A stretch of DNA of 64,000 nucleotides from Terriglobales bacterium (GCA_025936825.1 JAICSO010000002.1:496001-560000); one strand, 5' to 3'. Positions 7,233 through 15,644 are shown, counted from the stretch's first letter. Translations and numbers: made by a program. The notes: a model not told the origin generated them from the sequence alone.

Positions 7233-8522
7233 ATGAAGCCATTTCGTGGGTGGGGCATTTCCCTGCTCTGTTATGCATTGTTAGTTTCAACGCTGTGCTG
7301 GGGAGCGAAAAAGAATCCCTGCGAGATCATTGCCAAGGCCGAAGCGGAAGCGCTGCTCGGGAAGAAACTGGAAGGGCCAGAACTGAGTCCGCGAGGAACG
7401 CTGTGTAAGTACTACGAGCCAGGCTACGGTGATTCGCCAACCAAGAACAAGCTCGTCACCATCGGATTGTTCTATTCCGATTCTCCCGGTGCGGAGGATG
7501 TGAACAATCGCCGTCAAGCCATCATGGCGGACAAGTCCATCTCTCCCTTCACATGGGCCGAGCTTCCGAACTTCGGAGATGCTGCGCTTTGGGAATGGGC
7601 GGGCGGTTATTTCGGAGCGCTCTATGCGTTCCGTGGAGGGACTTTAGAGGTTGCGGTAAAGATCAGCGGGCTGTCATCGCCAGAAGCAGCCCAGACTGCG
7701 GCCAAGAGATTCGCAGCACGCGCACTGGGGAGCACCACCAAAACCGGCTTTGTCTATTCGGCTCCCAAGGCGCTGATCACAGAGCGGGACTACAATGCTC
7801 CGGGAATTCTGGGGAAGTTGTATATTGGCGCGTTCAGTCAGATTCCTGACGACGAGATGACGCGTAACTATGTGCTGTCGCTGGTGCAGCAGTTCAATAC
7901 AGATTGCGAGAAGGTCCCCGAAATATTCGCGACCCTCAACTACGGGGCGTATTACGAGTGGCACGCCAATAACAACATTTTGAAATACGGGGCCAAGGGG
8001 AATCTCGACAAGCAATTCCAGAACGCCATGGAGGAACTACACCGGGTGCATCCGCACATGCTGCAGGAAGGACATGAGGATGCCGTCCAGTTCCTCAACC
8101 TGCACCGGGAGCAGAACCAGTGTTATACCGGGCCGGTGGAGCACTTGTACAACAACATCGCCGAACTGGCGCTGGAGCGGCAAAACATCCCTCCCGATGT
8201 AGACGATGATGAAACTTACTTTTCGAACCTGAGGCCGAAGCTGGCCGCGCAGTATCGGGCGGAAGGGATTGGATTACCAAACCATCCCTCGCTGGCTGTG
8301 CAGCGAAGCATGAAAAACGTGAAAAAAGCCTGTGTGGCAGCAACCAGCGGCACTGAGTCCATGGAAAGTTTCTGCCGTTGTCAGGTGGACGCGATGAAGG
8401 AAGGGGTCGTCCAACAACGCGATCTTGACGCTTTGAGCGCGCACTTCAGCCAGCAGGCGATGAGTACGCTGGGAACAAAGTATCCAGAGTATGGACGGAG
8501 GAGAAGTGCGTGTTACCACTGA
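7233..8522 (+). CDS. Exported protein of unknown function
   Basis: 429 residues with a signal peptide at about 1-24 (LLCYALLVSTLCWGA). The N-terminal half, with PCEIIAKAEAEALLGKKLEGPE and GTLCKYYEPGYGD, resembles small exported domains in which a cysteine pair brackets a ligand-binding barrel; the C-terminal half is helical, with a Cys-rich region ESFCRCQVDAMKEGV. No catalytic motif is evident. It appears to be transcribed alone from a leaderless promoter. A role in the periplasm or outside the cell is all that can be inferred. Confidence 0.75.
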   Translation: MKPFRGWGISLLCYALLVSTLCWGAKKNPCEIIAKAEAEALLGKKLEGPELSPRGTLCKYYEPGYGDSPTKNKLVTIGLFYSDSPGAEDVNNRRQAIMADKSISPFTWAELPNFGDAALWEWAGGYFGALYAFRGGTLEVAVKISGLSSPEAAQTAAKRFAARALGSTTKTGFVYSAPKALITERDYNAPGILGKLYIGAFSQIPDDEMTRNYVLSLVQQFNTDCEKVPEIFATLNYGAYYEWHANNNILKYGAKGNLDKQFQNAMEELHRVHPHMLQEGHEDAVQFLNLHREQNQCYTGPVEHLYNNIAELALERQNIPPDVDDDETYFSNLRPKLAAQYRAEGIGLPNHPSLAVQRSMKNVKKACVAATSGTESMESFCRCQVDAMKEGVVQQRDLDALSAHFSQQAMSTLGTKYPEYGRRRSACYH

Positions 8523-8738
8523 GGGTGAGTGTGAGAGCGAGCCATCCTCAGTTGCAAAGGTGACAAAGCTGACGCATGATCCCTCTGCTGGCCATGGTGT
8601 AAATCTGCTCTTGAAAATTCACGCCTGAAGGTAGAAGATTCTCGGCGCAAGTTGGAGCCGGCCTGGGGTAGCCCATCTCAAGCACTGCAGAAGCACAATG
8701 CTGGCCCTGACGAGCGCCGCGCCACGAGAGGAGGAATC

Positions 8739-9575
8739 ATGAAAGAGCACACGATCTCGGGCGGTGGAAACATTCGGCTCCACGTGATCGAAGCCGGCAA
8801 ACCGAACGGGCGCGCAATCCTGTTCATCCACGGATTTTCGCAGTCTTCGCGATCGTGGATCAGGCAGATCAACTCCGACCTTGTCGATGACTGCCGCCTT
8901 GTCGCTATGGATATCCGAGGTCACGGCCTATCCGACAAGCCTCAGGATGCGTATACGGACTCAAAGTTGTGGGCTGATGATGTCTATGCCGTTATCCGGG
9001 AGTTGAATCTCGACCACCCGATTATGGTCGGCTGGTCCTACGGCCCGCTGATTATGCTGGATTACATCCGGCACTACGGGGAGCGCGAAATCGGCGGCAT
9101 GGTTTTGGTAGGCGGCGTTACTGGACTCGGCACTCAAAAAGTCCTCTCAGTCCTCACCCCAGAGTTTCTGAGTCTTATTCCAAGTTTCTTCTCGGATGAT
9201 CAAGAGGAGAGCCGCCGCAGCCTCTCATCTCTAATTCGACTGTGTCTTTTGAGAGAACCGTCTGCTGAAGACTTCGAGCAGATGCTGGAATACAACCTCG
9301 CCGTGCCTACTTATGTTCGTCGCGGCCTGTTCTCGCGAACACTGGACAACGCTGATCTTCTGCCAAGTATTCGAAAACCGGTGTTGGTCATCCAGGGTGA
9401 GCATGATGCCGTCGTCAAAGCGGAAGCCCTGGAGCACCACAAGGCCGACTTGCCTCACGCTCAGGTTCTGGTTATGCCTAATGCCGGGCACGCGGCGTTC
9501 TGGGACGATGCCGCCGGATTCAACCAGCACCTGCGGGTCTTCGCAGCAGAGTGTAAGGCCGCGGCGGCCGCGTGA
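8739..9575 (+). CDS. Alpha/beta hydrolase
   Basis: 278 residues from the ATG at 8739, chosen because GAGAGGAGG lies just upstream. Classical alpha/beta-hydrolase landmarks are in order: oxyanion strand ILFIHGFSQSSRSW (about 27-40), DIRGHGLSDKP, nucleophile elbow GWSYG with Ser100, the acid in VIQGEHDAVV and the base in NAGHAAFWDD. The substrate cannot be told from sequence; close families include haloalkane dehalogenase-like and non-heme peroxidase-like hydrolases, but the nucleophile here is serine, favouring an esterase or lactonase. No signal peptide, so it is cytosolic. It stands alone. Confidence 0.92.
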   Translation: MKEHTISGGGNIRLHVIEAGKPNGRAILFIHGFSQSSRSWIRQINSDLVDDCRLVAMDIRGHGLSDKPQDAYTDSKLWADDVYAVIRELNLDHPIMVGWSYGPLIMLDYIRHYGEREIGGMVLVGGVTGLGTQKVLSVLTPEFLSLIPSFFSDDQEESRRSLSSLIRLCLLREPSAEDFEQMLEYNLAVPTYVRRGLFSRTLDNADLLPSIRKPVLVIQGEHDAVVKAEALEHHKADLPHAQVLVMPNAGHAAFWDDAAGFNQHLRVFAAECKAAAAA

Positions 9576-9608
9576 GGTGCCGGTGCTCTATGTCTGAAAG
9601 GAGTTTTT

Positions 9609-10388
9609 CTACTCCCGGTCAAACACCAGGACGGTTTGCTTATCCTGACCCGCACGATGCAGTGTCATGGTGAGGCTCTTGAGATCCGGTGAAAGCTCGA
9701 CGTTGCGGGTTCCCCTCACTTCACCTTTGACTTTGCGAGTGATCTCGAGAGTGCGATCGTTCACCCGACGGCCGGACGAAGCAGAGTCGGGCGATGCGTC
9801 CGGGCCGACGTCTGGATGATCCTTCCCATCGAGTTTTACATTCTGGGTATTTCCTTCAGCGGGAACGATAAACGTAAGCCCATCGTCTTCGTAGGGCTTG
9901 ATCTCCAGCTCATAGGGCGAATTCATCTTCTCGCTCACGCTGTCCCAGGTGGCTGCGAACCCTGAACCGGGCGTGGTCCGCTTGTAGACGTAGTCCATGC
10001 TGAGTGTCGAGCCGTCGGGTGAGTTTTGTCTGTAGAAGTCGCTCAGCGTCGCGCCGTTATCAGAAAGTTTCCAGGTTGCGGTGAGGAGCACGCGGCCATC
10101 TTTCTTGCGCACAACTTTCCAGGTGTCAGGCCCCTCGACGGTGACCGCCAGCGTGGTGGAGCGAATGCCGGGCTGATCCGTACCGTCGAGAATAATCGTC
10201 TCAGGCGTGCCCGCACCAAAATCAAAGGCGTATTTATTTGGTCCGGCTGCCATGACCTTCATTTCATCGGGGAACCGGCTCTTCGAGGAGTTCAGCTTCC
10301 ATTTGCCCAGAAAGGGATTGTTCGCGGCCCACAGCGCGGGCGTAAGCAGACAGGCAACCAGTAAGAACTGAAAGATACGCTTAGTCAT
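9609..10388 (-). CDS. Exported two-domain lipocalin-like protein
   Basis: 259 residues. The ATG at 10388 follows a GGAAGA ribosome site and begins a signal peptide (about 1-22, ending ALWAA). Two similar beta-rich halves follow: NPFLGKWKLNSSKSRF ... GTPETIILDGTDQP ... DTWKVVRKKDGRVL, and then SPYELEIKPYEDDGLTF ... NTQNVKLDGKDHPDV ... RTLEITRKVKGE. The pattern 'N-x-F-x-G-x-W-x-L-N-x-x-K-S' is frequent among exported acidobacterial proteins with lipocalin-like barrels. No enzymatic residues are visible. A ligand-binding or structural periplasmic role is likely. Confidence 0.8.
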   Translation of the reverse strand: MTKRIFQFLLVACLLTPALWAANNPFLGKWKLNSSKSRFPDEMKVMAAGPNKYAFDFGAGTPETIILDGTDQPGIRSTTLAVTVEGPDTWKVVRKKDGRVLLTATWKLSDNGATLSDFYRQNSPDGSTLSMDYVYKRTTPGSGFAATWDSVSEKMNSPYELEIKPYEDDGLTFIVPAEGNTQNVKLDGKDHPDVGPDASPDSASSGRRVNDRTLEITRKVKGEVRGTRNVELSPDLKSLTMTLHRAGQDKQTVLVFDRE

Positions 10389-10470
10389 GATGTCTTCCTT
10401 AGACGTTCGAGGCTGAGGAATGTTAGACAAAGAGTTCATGCACTTTCAACATTCAGTATTACCGAGCACT

Positions 10471-10533
10471 CGTCATCCCGAACGCCAGATTCCTCGGTTC
10501 CGCTGGTAAAAGCGCGGGACTTCCGGATGACGC
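10471..10533. repeat. Dispersed inverted repeat, family A, internally deleted copy
   Basis: Keeps the left end CGTCATCCCGAACG and the right end GGGACTTCCGGATGACGCC but only about 30 interior bases (CAGATTCCTCGGTTCCGCTG), so it is a short deletion derivative of the family. Confidence 0.7.
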
Positions 10534-10663
10534 CAGTACGGAAGTGGCAGAGCGCGAAGTTAAGTCAGGCTTAAGTCGTTTACGGTATCCAAGTCTCGAA
10601 GCCGCGAGCTACGGAACCTGTCACTATGCTGTGCTCAGAGATAGATTGCCCACCGCAACGTGC

Positions 10664-11125
10664 TTAGGACAAGAGGTACTCGATTCGGGTTTCCAGCTTG
10701 CTGACATCGTCGGTCCAATCGCCGTAAATCTCCCAAGACGTTCCCGCGAAGCTTGTCCCATTTGCTGCCGCCCAGGCGTGGATCGCATCGTGAGTATTCT
10801 TCAGCTGGTCATAGGGGCCGACGTGAACCGCGCTCGCGACTTTTCCCGAAGGCGTTTCGATGAAGGCCACTTCTTCTGAAGATTCGAACGGGCGAACTAC
10901 TTCAACCCCAAAGTCAACATCCATGGGCAGGTGCCGATTCGTCGGATGATGGTAGAGAAAGATGTTGTGGCCATCCGTACGCAGACCGGGATTCTGCCGC
11001 AGGAATTCCCAAACTTTGTCGAGGGCAGGACGCCAGGTCCCGGCAATTTGTCCGATGAAAACCTGCCGGCGCGCGGCGGCAAGCTTTCTCGCGCTGACGG
11101 TTTCAATCGTAACTTGCGGATTCAT
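10664..11125 (-). CDS. GyrI-like small-molecule-binding domain protein
   Basis: 153 residues from the ATG at 11125. The single-domain GyrI/AraC effector-binding fold is recognisable: VTIETVSARKLAAARRQVFIGQ, IFLYHHP, MDVDFGVEVVRPF and GKVASAVHVGPYDQLKNTHDAIHAWAAANG, ending SWEIYGDWTDDVSKLETRIEYLL. Members bind hydrophobic cationic drugs or act as hydrolases of cyclic toxins; the glutamate in WEIY and a tyrosine in GPYDQL occupy the usual ligand positions. There is no DNA-binding domain, so it is a stand-alone sensor or scavenger rather than a regulator. Confidence 0.87.
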   Translation of the reverse strand: MNPQVTIETVSARKLAAARRQVFIGQIAGTWRPALDKVWEFLRQNPGLRTDGHNIFLYHHPTNRHLPMDVDFGVEVVRPFESSEEVAFIETPSGKVASAVHVGPYDQLKNTHDAIHAWAAANGTSFAGTSWEIYGDWTDDVSKLETRIEYLLS

Positions 11126-11278
11126 GGGAATCGTTAGGATAGCAATTTGAATGGAGGCGTATGTCAAAAGGTGGGAATCTCCGCTGTTTTGCTCACCTTT
11201 CCGCAATGTACTGCGTCTTAACTTCTAAGTAGTCAACGAAAACCCAGCTTCGAGATTAAAGTGCGGAGTAAAAAGCGA

Positions 11279-12445
11279 ATGCGATTCTCAAAAGCGTCTT
11301 CTGCACCAGTCGCTTTGATTTTTTCTCTTTTGCTGCTCACCCCATCTTGGGCACGAGAGCGCGGGCCTCGAGTGGAGGTGGTCTGCCCTGCAGCTCCTAT
11401 ATCCGTCGTGGTCGGTAAAAGCAACGTTCTTGTATACGAACTGCACGTGACGAACTTCGATAGCGTGCCGCTAACGTTGCAGCGCATGGAACTCTACGCC
11501 GACCATCAGAACAGCGGTGCGCTCATGACGCTTGAGGGCGAAAAGCTAGCGGCGGCTATGACGAAGGTTGGGGCGGCCATGATGATGACGAGCGGGATGA
11601 ATGCTGCAGCTCATGACAACCGGACCATCGATCCGGGCGGCCGGAATGCGATTTTTTTATGGCTCCCGTTGCCTCTCGATCAGAGAGTGCCGACCACAGT
11701 GAGGAATCGGTTGGTCTTTTCAGTGCAGCCCGCAGGGGCGAACAGCCCGAGCGAAACCACGCTCGAAGATTTTCAGGTGCCGGTCAGCCGTGAGGAGGTA
11801 CCCACGTTGAGCCCGCCGTTTCATGGAGGCATTTGGGTTGCAGGCGACGGACCAATGAACAGCGCCAACCACCGGCGCAGCATTTTTGCAATCGACGGAC
11901 ACATCTATTCGCCAGAACGCTTTGCGATCGACTGGGTCAAGGTGGGTCCGAATGGCGACTCGCGTCACGACGGCAGCACCAAGAACGAGAACTGGTGGGG
12001 ATGGGGAGAGCCGGTGCTTGCTGTGGCGGACGGAGAGATCACCGAGGTAGTGGACCAATTTCCTGACAACGTCCCGAAGGTTCTGCCTCCAGTTACGCTG
12101 GATAATATTGGGGGAAATCATATCATTCTGAAAATTGCGCCGAACCGGTTCGTGACGTACGCCCACCTGCAAAAAGGAAGCATCAAGGTGCGGAACGGGC
12201 AGCACGTGCATCGTGGAGACGTGCTCGCGCTGCTGGGCAATAGCGGCAACACGACGGGCGCGCACCTGCACCTGCAGGTGACCGATCAGAACTCCGTGCT
12301 TGAATCGCAGGGGGTGCCATTCCTGTTCGAACAGTTTACTTATCTCGGCCCGGGCGCGGATTACCCCGAAAAGCAGGTGTCGGAGCCGTGGATTAACTCA
12401 ATCCCGCCTGGGGATGGAGTGGTGAAATTCGAAGCGGGGAAATAG
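11279..12445 (+). CDS. Exported M23-family metallopeptidase (LytM-like)
   Basis: 388 residues from the ATG at 11279 (GGAG about 10 bases upstream; an in-frame GTG at 11261 lacks a ribosome site). Signal peptide at about 1-25. An Ig-like domain (about 30-170) precedes the peptidase domain: NHRRSIFAIDG and FAIDWVKVGPNG supply the first zinc ligands, then WGEPVLAVADGEITEVV, GNHIILKIAPNRFVTYAHL and the HxH-type GAHLHLQV (about 330-337). M23 enzymes cut peptidoglycan cross-bridges, so a role in cell-wall remodelling is likely, although the N-terminal region may instead make it act on another extracellular polymer. Transcribed alone. Confidence 0.88.
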   Translation: MRFSKASSAPVALIFSLLLLTPSWARERGPRVEVVCPAAPISVVVGKSNVLVYELHVTNFDSVPLTLQRMELYADHQNSGALMTLEGEKLAAAMTKVGAAMMMTSGMNAAAHDNRTIDPGGRNAIFLWLPLPLDQRVPTTVRNRLVFSVQPAGANSPSETTLEDFQVPVSREEVPTLSPPFHGGIWVAGDGPMNSANHRRSIFAIDGHIYSPERFAIDWVKVGPNGDSRHDGSTKNENWWGWGEPVLAVADGEITEVVDQFPDNVPKVLPPVTLDNIGGNHIILKIAPNRFVTYAHLQKGSIKVRNGQHVHRGDVLALLGNSGNTTGAHLHLQVTDQNSVLESQGVPFLFEQFTYLGPGADYPEKQVSEPWINSIPPGDGVVKFEAGK

Positions 12446-12765
12446 TAGCGAAGCTGCGCTGTTGTTTGTCGGAGAACCTGCCCCCTGAGCAAGTGACGGC
12501 AGCGCCGGGGCGCGTCGAATGGGATCTCGCCGGAGCACGACTGAATATTCGTATCCACGTGAGATCCCTCGTTCCGCTGCTAGACGCGCGGGGCTTCGGG
12601 ATGGCCAAATGACAAGATTAAGGTGAGCTTTGGAGCGTTCGTTAATACGCCACTTCGGAAAACTGGGAACCAATCTTTACCCTGGAGCCGAGTGCAGCCA
12701 TAGCGGCGGGGGAAAGGGCGGGCCTCCCGGCAGCACAACGAAGCACAACGGCATCAAAGGAAGCC
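12446..12765. repeat. Intergenic region with a partial family A repeat
   Basis: About 320 bases without a gene. Bases 12476-12605 contain degraded family A sequence: CCCTGAGCAAGTGACGGC, GCGCGTCGAATGGGATCTCG, CACGTGAGATCCCTCG and GCGCGGGGCTTCGGGATG. The rest shows nothing recognisable. Confidence 0.55.
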
Positions 12766-13599
12766 ATGGAACGGGCTACCAAGCTTCCAGTGACTCTGAC
12801 GGTTATTTCTGTTGTGTGTCTTTCCCTGTCCGGGATTGCAACCGCACAGGAAGCCAGCAACTTGCCAGACGCACCTTCGCAGGTCGGGCCTGCTCTACAA
12901 CACGGGGATGCTCCCTATCGGCGCGTGACTTCATGGCATCGGCTACCCAAAGACTTTCTGCATGACCAAAAGGGCATATGGATAGTGTTCCCGGGTCAAT
13001 TAGCCCAGGGGCGCCACTGGATCCCTACGCTGGCAGTGGCCGGCATTACCGCTGGACTCATCGCTGCCGATGCCCACGACATGCCTTACTTCGGTAGGCA
13101 TCAGCAGAACCTGGATGACATAAATGACGTATTCAACTCATACCTGACCACCGCCGAAGTCATCGCTGTTCCTGCGTCCCTGATGGTTGCGGGCTACGCA
13201 CGTCACGATGATTATCAGGTGGACACGGCCATGCTGGCGGGTGAAGCTTATGCCGACAGCGCCGTCGTTGACCTCGTGACTAAGGCCGTGACGCGCAGGA
13301 AAAGACCTTCGGCTGTTCCGCCGGGAGGGCCTTATAATGACACCTTCTTCGCCGGAGGCCAGTCCCCTTTCAAAGGCAGCAGCTTCCCGTCTGGTCATGC
13401 GGCGGGCGTGTTTTCCGTGGCCACAGTTGTTGCCAGTCGCTATAAACACCATCGCTGGGTGCCAATCCTCGCTTACGGATTCGCCACCGCGATCAGTTTC
13501 TCGCGCGTGACCACGGCCTCGCATTTTCCTTCGGACGTGTTTCTTGGAGCGGCACTCGGATACACCATCACTCGGTACCAGGTCCTGATTCCGCGATAA
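12766..13599 (+). CDS. PAP2-family phosphatase, exported/membrane
   Basis: 277 residues with a signal peptide (about 1-28, ending IATAQ). The three PAP2 motifs are present: KAVTRRKRP (motif 1, about 172-180), FPSGHAAGVFSVA (motif 2, about 208-220, with the general-acid His) and SFSRVTTASHFPSD (motif 3, about 246-259, with the nucleophile His). The family removes phosphate from lipids such as undecaprenyl pyrophosphate or phosphatidic acid on the outer face of the membrane. Hydrophobic stretches at about 82-96, 123-139, 217-229 and 235-247 fit the bundle. Transcribed alone; the substrate is unknown. Confidence 0.9.
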   Translation: MERATKLPVTLTVISVVCLSLSGIATAQEASNLPDAPSQVGPALQHGDAPYRRVTSWHRLPKDFLHDQKGIWIVFPGQLAQGRHWIPTLAVAGITAGLIAADAHDMPYFGRHQQNLDDINDVFNSYLTTAEVIAVPASLMVAGYARHDDYQVDTAMLAGEAYADSAVVDLVTKAVTRRKRPSAVPPGGPYNDTFFAGGQSPFKGSSFPSGHAAGVFSVATVVASRYKHHRWVPILAYGFATAISFSRVTTASHFPSDVFLGAALGYTITRYQVLIPR

Positions 13600-13672
13600 A
13601 GATACTTTTACATGGATTCGTTGTAATTCGCTGCGCTTAGCAACGGGCGGCAGCCAGGCGTCAGTTCTCGCA

Positions 13673-13702
13673 TTGACGACAGATAGCTGCTGGGCATAGA
13701 AT
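13673..13702 (+). promoter_or_regulatory. Sigma-70-type promoter for the cupredoxin gene
   Basis: TTGACG at 13673-13678 and TAGAAT at 13697-13702 are 18 bases apart, five of six consensus bases each. The predicted leader is about 125 bases long, ending in a GGAGAG ribosome site. Confidence 0.55.
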
Positions 13703-13833
13703 CCGCTCCATTCTTCGTGAAAGCCAGAAGTGTCGTGCTTCCTACATCAAGAACTTCGCGTTTTCTGGTCGGTAGCTGCGTTCGCCTAGCTGTGCTTTGA
13801 GGTCCGCAATTATGCCCGATCAGGAGAGAAAGT

Positions 13834-14979
13834 ATGCAAGTCTTGAAAGCAGTATGCTCCGCGCGCGTTTTTGTTGCCCTGCTTGCCCTGGCCGTCGCCG
13901 TCGCAGCACCAGCTAATGCTCAGCAGAACTGGCATGCGAAGGTCGGAGCCGAAACACCAGACATGGCCAGACAGGCGCTGGCCTTCCTCCCCAATGAACT
14001 GTGGATCCATGCCGGCGATAGCGTCACCTGGACCTTTAACTCGGACGAGATTCACACGGTCAGCTTCCTGGTAGTGGGACAAGCGTTTCCTCCCTTCCCG
14101 GTAGGTTGCCCCGGATTCTCATTCGGAGTGGCGAGCTTTGACGGCTCGACCTGCGTGACCACACCGCCCACGGTCAAAGGCCAGCCGAATTTTACGGTCA
14201 GCTTCCCCAGTGCCGGGAATTACAAAGTTCAGTGCCTGGTTCACAACACGATGAATGGCGTGGTCCACGTTCTGGATGCGTCGTTGTCGCTGCCGCACAA
14301 CCAGGCTTTCTATGATGCCGAGGCAATGAGGGAGGCGCGCAACCTGCTCACCGATAACGACGGTGCCACGAGTGCGGACATGAAAGGGATGAACGGTGCT
14401 GCGGCCGCTTCGTCCATGAAAATGTCCCATTCGATGGACTCGATATCCGTGCGAGTGTTGGCGGAGGAGAAACGGCATTCCGCGATCAGCGCAAAATTAG
14501 CGGACTCCCCTGGAAACGCTGCGGAGCCTTCGACACGCGTGACGGCTGGAGTAGGAGAGATCGCATCGACTCCCGGCGGATTGCAAACCAATTCGCTGGT
14601 CAGGTTCGTCAAAGGCACGGTGCAGATTCATGCCGGGCAGACCGTCGAATGGAGCAACTCGGACCCGGAAGAGCCGCATACGATCACGTTTGGCACGGAA
14701 CCGGAAGACCTGTTCGATCCTTCGCCGAATGTGACGGTCGATCCGGATGGCGGATTGCGGGCGGTGTTGAATTCGCCCAGCGACAGCGTGCACTCGGGAT
14801 TCATCCTGCAGGCGTTGGACGATCAGCCATGCATGCCGGTGAATTCAAATCCAAACAACTCGATTGCACTGAACCACACGCGCTTTCGCGTGACGTTCAT
14901 GGCGCCGGGGACTTACAACTACCTTTGCGCCTTGCACGATGGACTGGGAATGGTTGGAGAAGTGGTGGTGGTGCCGTAG
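13834..14979 (+). CDS. Exported protein with two cupredoxin (type I copper) domains
   Basis: 381 residues; signal peptide at about 1-29 (ending APANAQ). Two plastocyanin-like domains follow. In the first, ELWIHAGDSVTWTFNSDEIHTVSF supplies the first His and NYKVQCLVHNTMNGVV the Cys, His and Met ligands. In the second, TVQIHAGQTVEWSNSDPEEPHTITF and NYLCALHDGLGMVGEVVV supply the same set. A Met- and Ser-rich linker with SSMKMSHSMDS (about 187-198) separates them and could bind extra copper. The role is electron transfer or copper handling in the periplasm. The gene ends 20 bases before an intrinsic terminator and is probably monocistronic. The partner oxidoreductase is not in this window. Confidence 0.9.
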   Translation: MQVLKAVCSARVFVALLALAVAVAAPANAQQNWHAKVGAETPDMARQALAFLPNELWIHAGDSVTWTFNSDEIHTVSFLVVGQAFPPFPVGCPGFSFGVASFDGSTCVTTPPTVKGQPNFTVSFPSAGNYKVQCLVHNTMNGVVHVLDASLSLPHNQAFYDAEAMREARNLLTDNDGATSADMKGMNGAAAASSMKMSHSMDSISVRVLAEEKRHSAISAKLADSPGNAAEPSTRVTAGVGEIASTPGGLQTNSLVRFVKGTVQIHAGQTVEWSNSDPEEPHTITFGTEPEDLFDPSPNVTVDPDGGLRAVLNSPSDSVHSGFILQALDDQPCMPVNSNPNNSIALNHTRFRVTFMAPGTYNYLCALHDGLGMVGEVVVVP

Positions 14980-14999
14980 ATCGTGACCTTTCTGGATAC

Positions 15000-15030
15000 A
15001 AGCCCCGCTCAGCAGCGGGGCTTTTGCTTT
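15000..15030 (+). terminator. Intrinsic terminator of the cupredoxin gene
   Basis: AAGCCCCGCT, short loop and AGCGGGGCTT are followed by a T-rich stretch. Confidence 0.85.
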
Positions 15031-15103
15031 GGTGTCTTCTGGGTTTTGGGCGGCGCCGCCGTTCAAGCTGCGGCCGGTGCTTGATGAGCTGGGCCCTCAA
15101 GCC

Positions 15104-15325
15104 TGCGTCATCCCGAACGTCGGTGGTTTTCAGCCGACGGAGGGATCTCGCGTGGAGCACCTCGGGGTATTTTGCAAACGGCTAGCACCTTTTCTGTGAC
15201 GAATGATGTGGCGCAGTCGTGCTGCACGCCAGATTCCCTATTGCCTGCCCTGAGTAAGTGACGGCGAAGCCGGAGCGCGTCGAATGGGTCCCGCTGGTGA
15301 GTGCGCGGGACTTCAGGATGACGCA
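15104..15325. repeat. Dispersed inverted repeat, family A copy (long form)
   Basis: Bounded by TGCGTCATCCCGAACGTCGG and GGGACTTCAGGATGACGCA. The interior is longer than in copies 1-3 and includes TGCCCTGAGTAAGTGACGGC and GCGCGTCGAATGG, also seen at 12476 and 18251. It ends 160 bases before the tRNA-like gene. Confidence 0.75.
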
Positions 15326-15363
15326 GAGTGCTGAATGAAGTCTGGGTGCGAGCTTTCGTGGTA

Positions 15364-15392
15364 CCCATGTCTCGAAAACCGCGAGACATGGG
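15364..15392. repeat. Short hairpin repeat
   Basis: CCCATGTCTCG and CGAGACATGGG form an 11-bp stem with an AAAACCG loop. The same hairpin, in a longer repeat that mentions GGGCACCC and GCAGACCTGGG, recurs at about 15913, 17920 (degraded) and 19867. Confidence 0.7.
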
Positions 15393-15437
15393 ACACCCGG
15401 CAACTCCCATTTTGGAAAATAGTCTACTTTCGTGGTC

Positions 15438-15466
15438 TTGTGCGGTTGGAACCACCGCGCGATAGT
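15438..15466 (+). promoter_or_regulatory. Weak promoter candidate for the tRNA-like gene
   Basis: TTGTGC at 15438-15443 and GATAGT at 15461-15466 are 17 bases apart. This would start transcription at about 15473, some 14 bases before the acceptor stem. Matches to consensus are only three and four of six. Confidence 0.35.
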
Positions 15467-15486
15467 GGCTAAGGCAGGTTGCGCCT

Positions 15487-15575
15487 GGAGGATGTTGCCA
15501 GTGGGTACTGGACGCCACCTGCGAAGTGGTCGAGTGGCCTAGTCAGCCATTACGGTTCGACTCCGTCGTCCTCCG
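15487..15575 (+). tRNA. Class II tRNA-like gene with 8/4 acceptor/T-stem (allo-tRNA type), anticodon GCG
   Basis: An 89-nt cloverleaf can be drawn. The acceptor stem is 8 bp: GGAGGATG (15487-15494) with CGTCCTCC (15567-15574), including one T-G wobble, then discriminator G75. The D arm is CCAGT, loop GGGT, ACTGG (15498-15511), with a loop of only four bases as in tRNA-Sec. The anticodon arm is GCCAC, loop CTGCGAA, GTGGT (15514-15530), giving U33 and anticodon GCG at 15521-15523. The long variable arm is AGTGGC/GCCATT (15533-15551). The T arm has just 4 bp, ACGG/CCGT, around TTCGACT (15552-15566). No CCA is encoded. Canonical tRNAs are 7/5. The 8/4 form with long variable arm and G73 matches allo-tRNAs reported from Acidobacteria, which are serylated. 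GCG would read Arg codons CGC/CGU, so it is either a missense tRNA or a regulatory RNA. The fold was drawn by hand. Confidence 0.75.
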
Positions 15576-15640
15576 TACGGCCACTCGAATATTGACCTCG
15601 CCGGTATAATAAAAGTGGCAGGTGGCGTACTTACTGGCAT
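15576..15640 (+). ncRNA. Tail complementary to the tRNA-like RNA
   Basis: The downstream transcript contains GGCCACTCGA (15579-15588), the exact complement of 15530-15539 in the anticodon/variable arm. It also contains 15618-15638, all 21 bases of which can pair with 15497-15522 (D and anticodon arms), counting two G-U pairs and allowing a 5-base bulge. The tail can therefore pull the RNA into a long rod that excludes the cloverleaf. TATAAT at 15605-15610 lies within the tail but has no fitting -35. Confidence 0.6.
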
Positions 15641-15644
15641 TGCC

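Noticed and set aside
11261-11278. GTG start for the M23 peptidase
   Set aside because: No ribosome site; the ATG at 11279 has GGAG and gives a better signal peptide.
15487-15575. Interpretation as 6S RNA, SRP RNA or tmRNA
   Set aside because: No central bubble of 6S type, no SRP GGAAGCAGCC loop and no tmRNA tag frame; a class II cloverleaf explains more pairs.
15605-15610. TATAAT as a promoter
   Set aside because: No -35 at 16-18 bases; it lies in the tail that pairs with the tRNA and has no gene directly after it.
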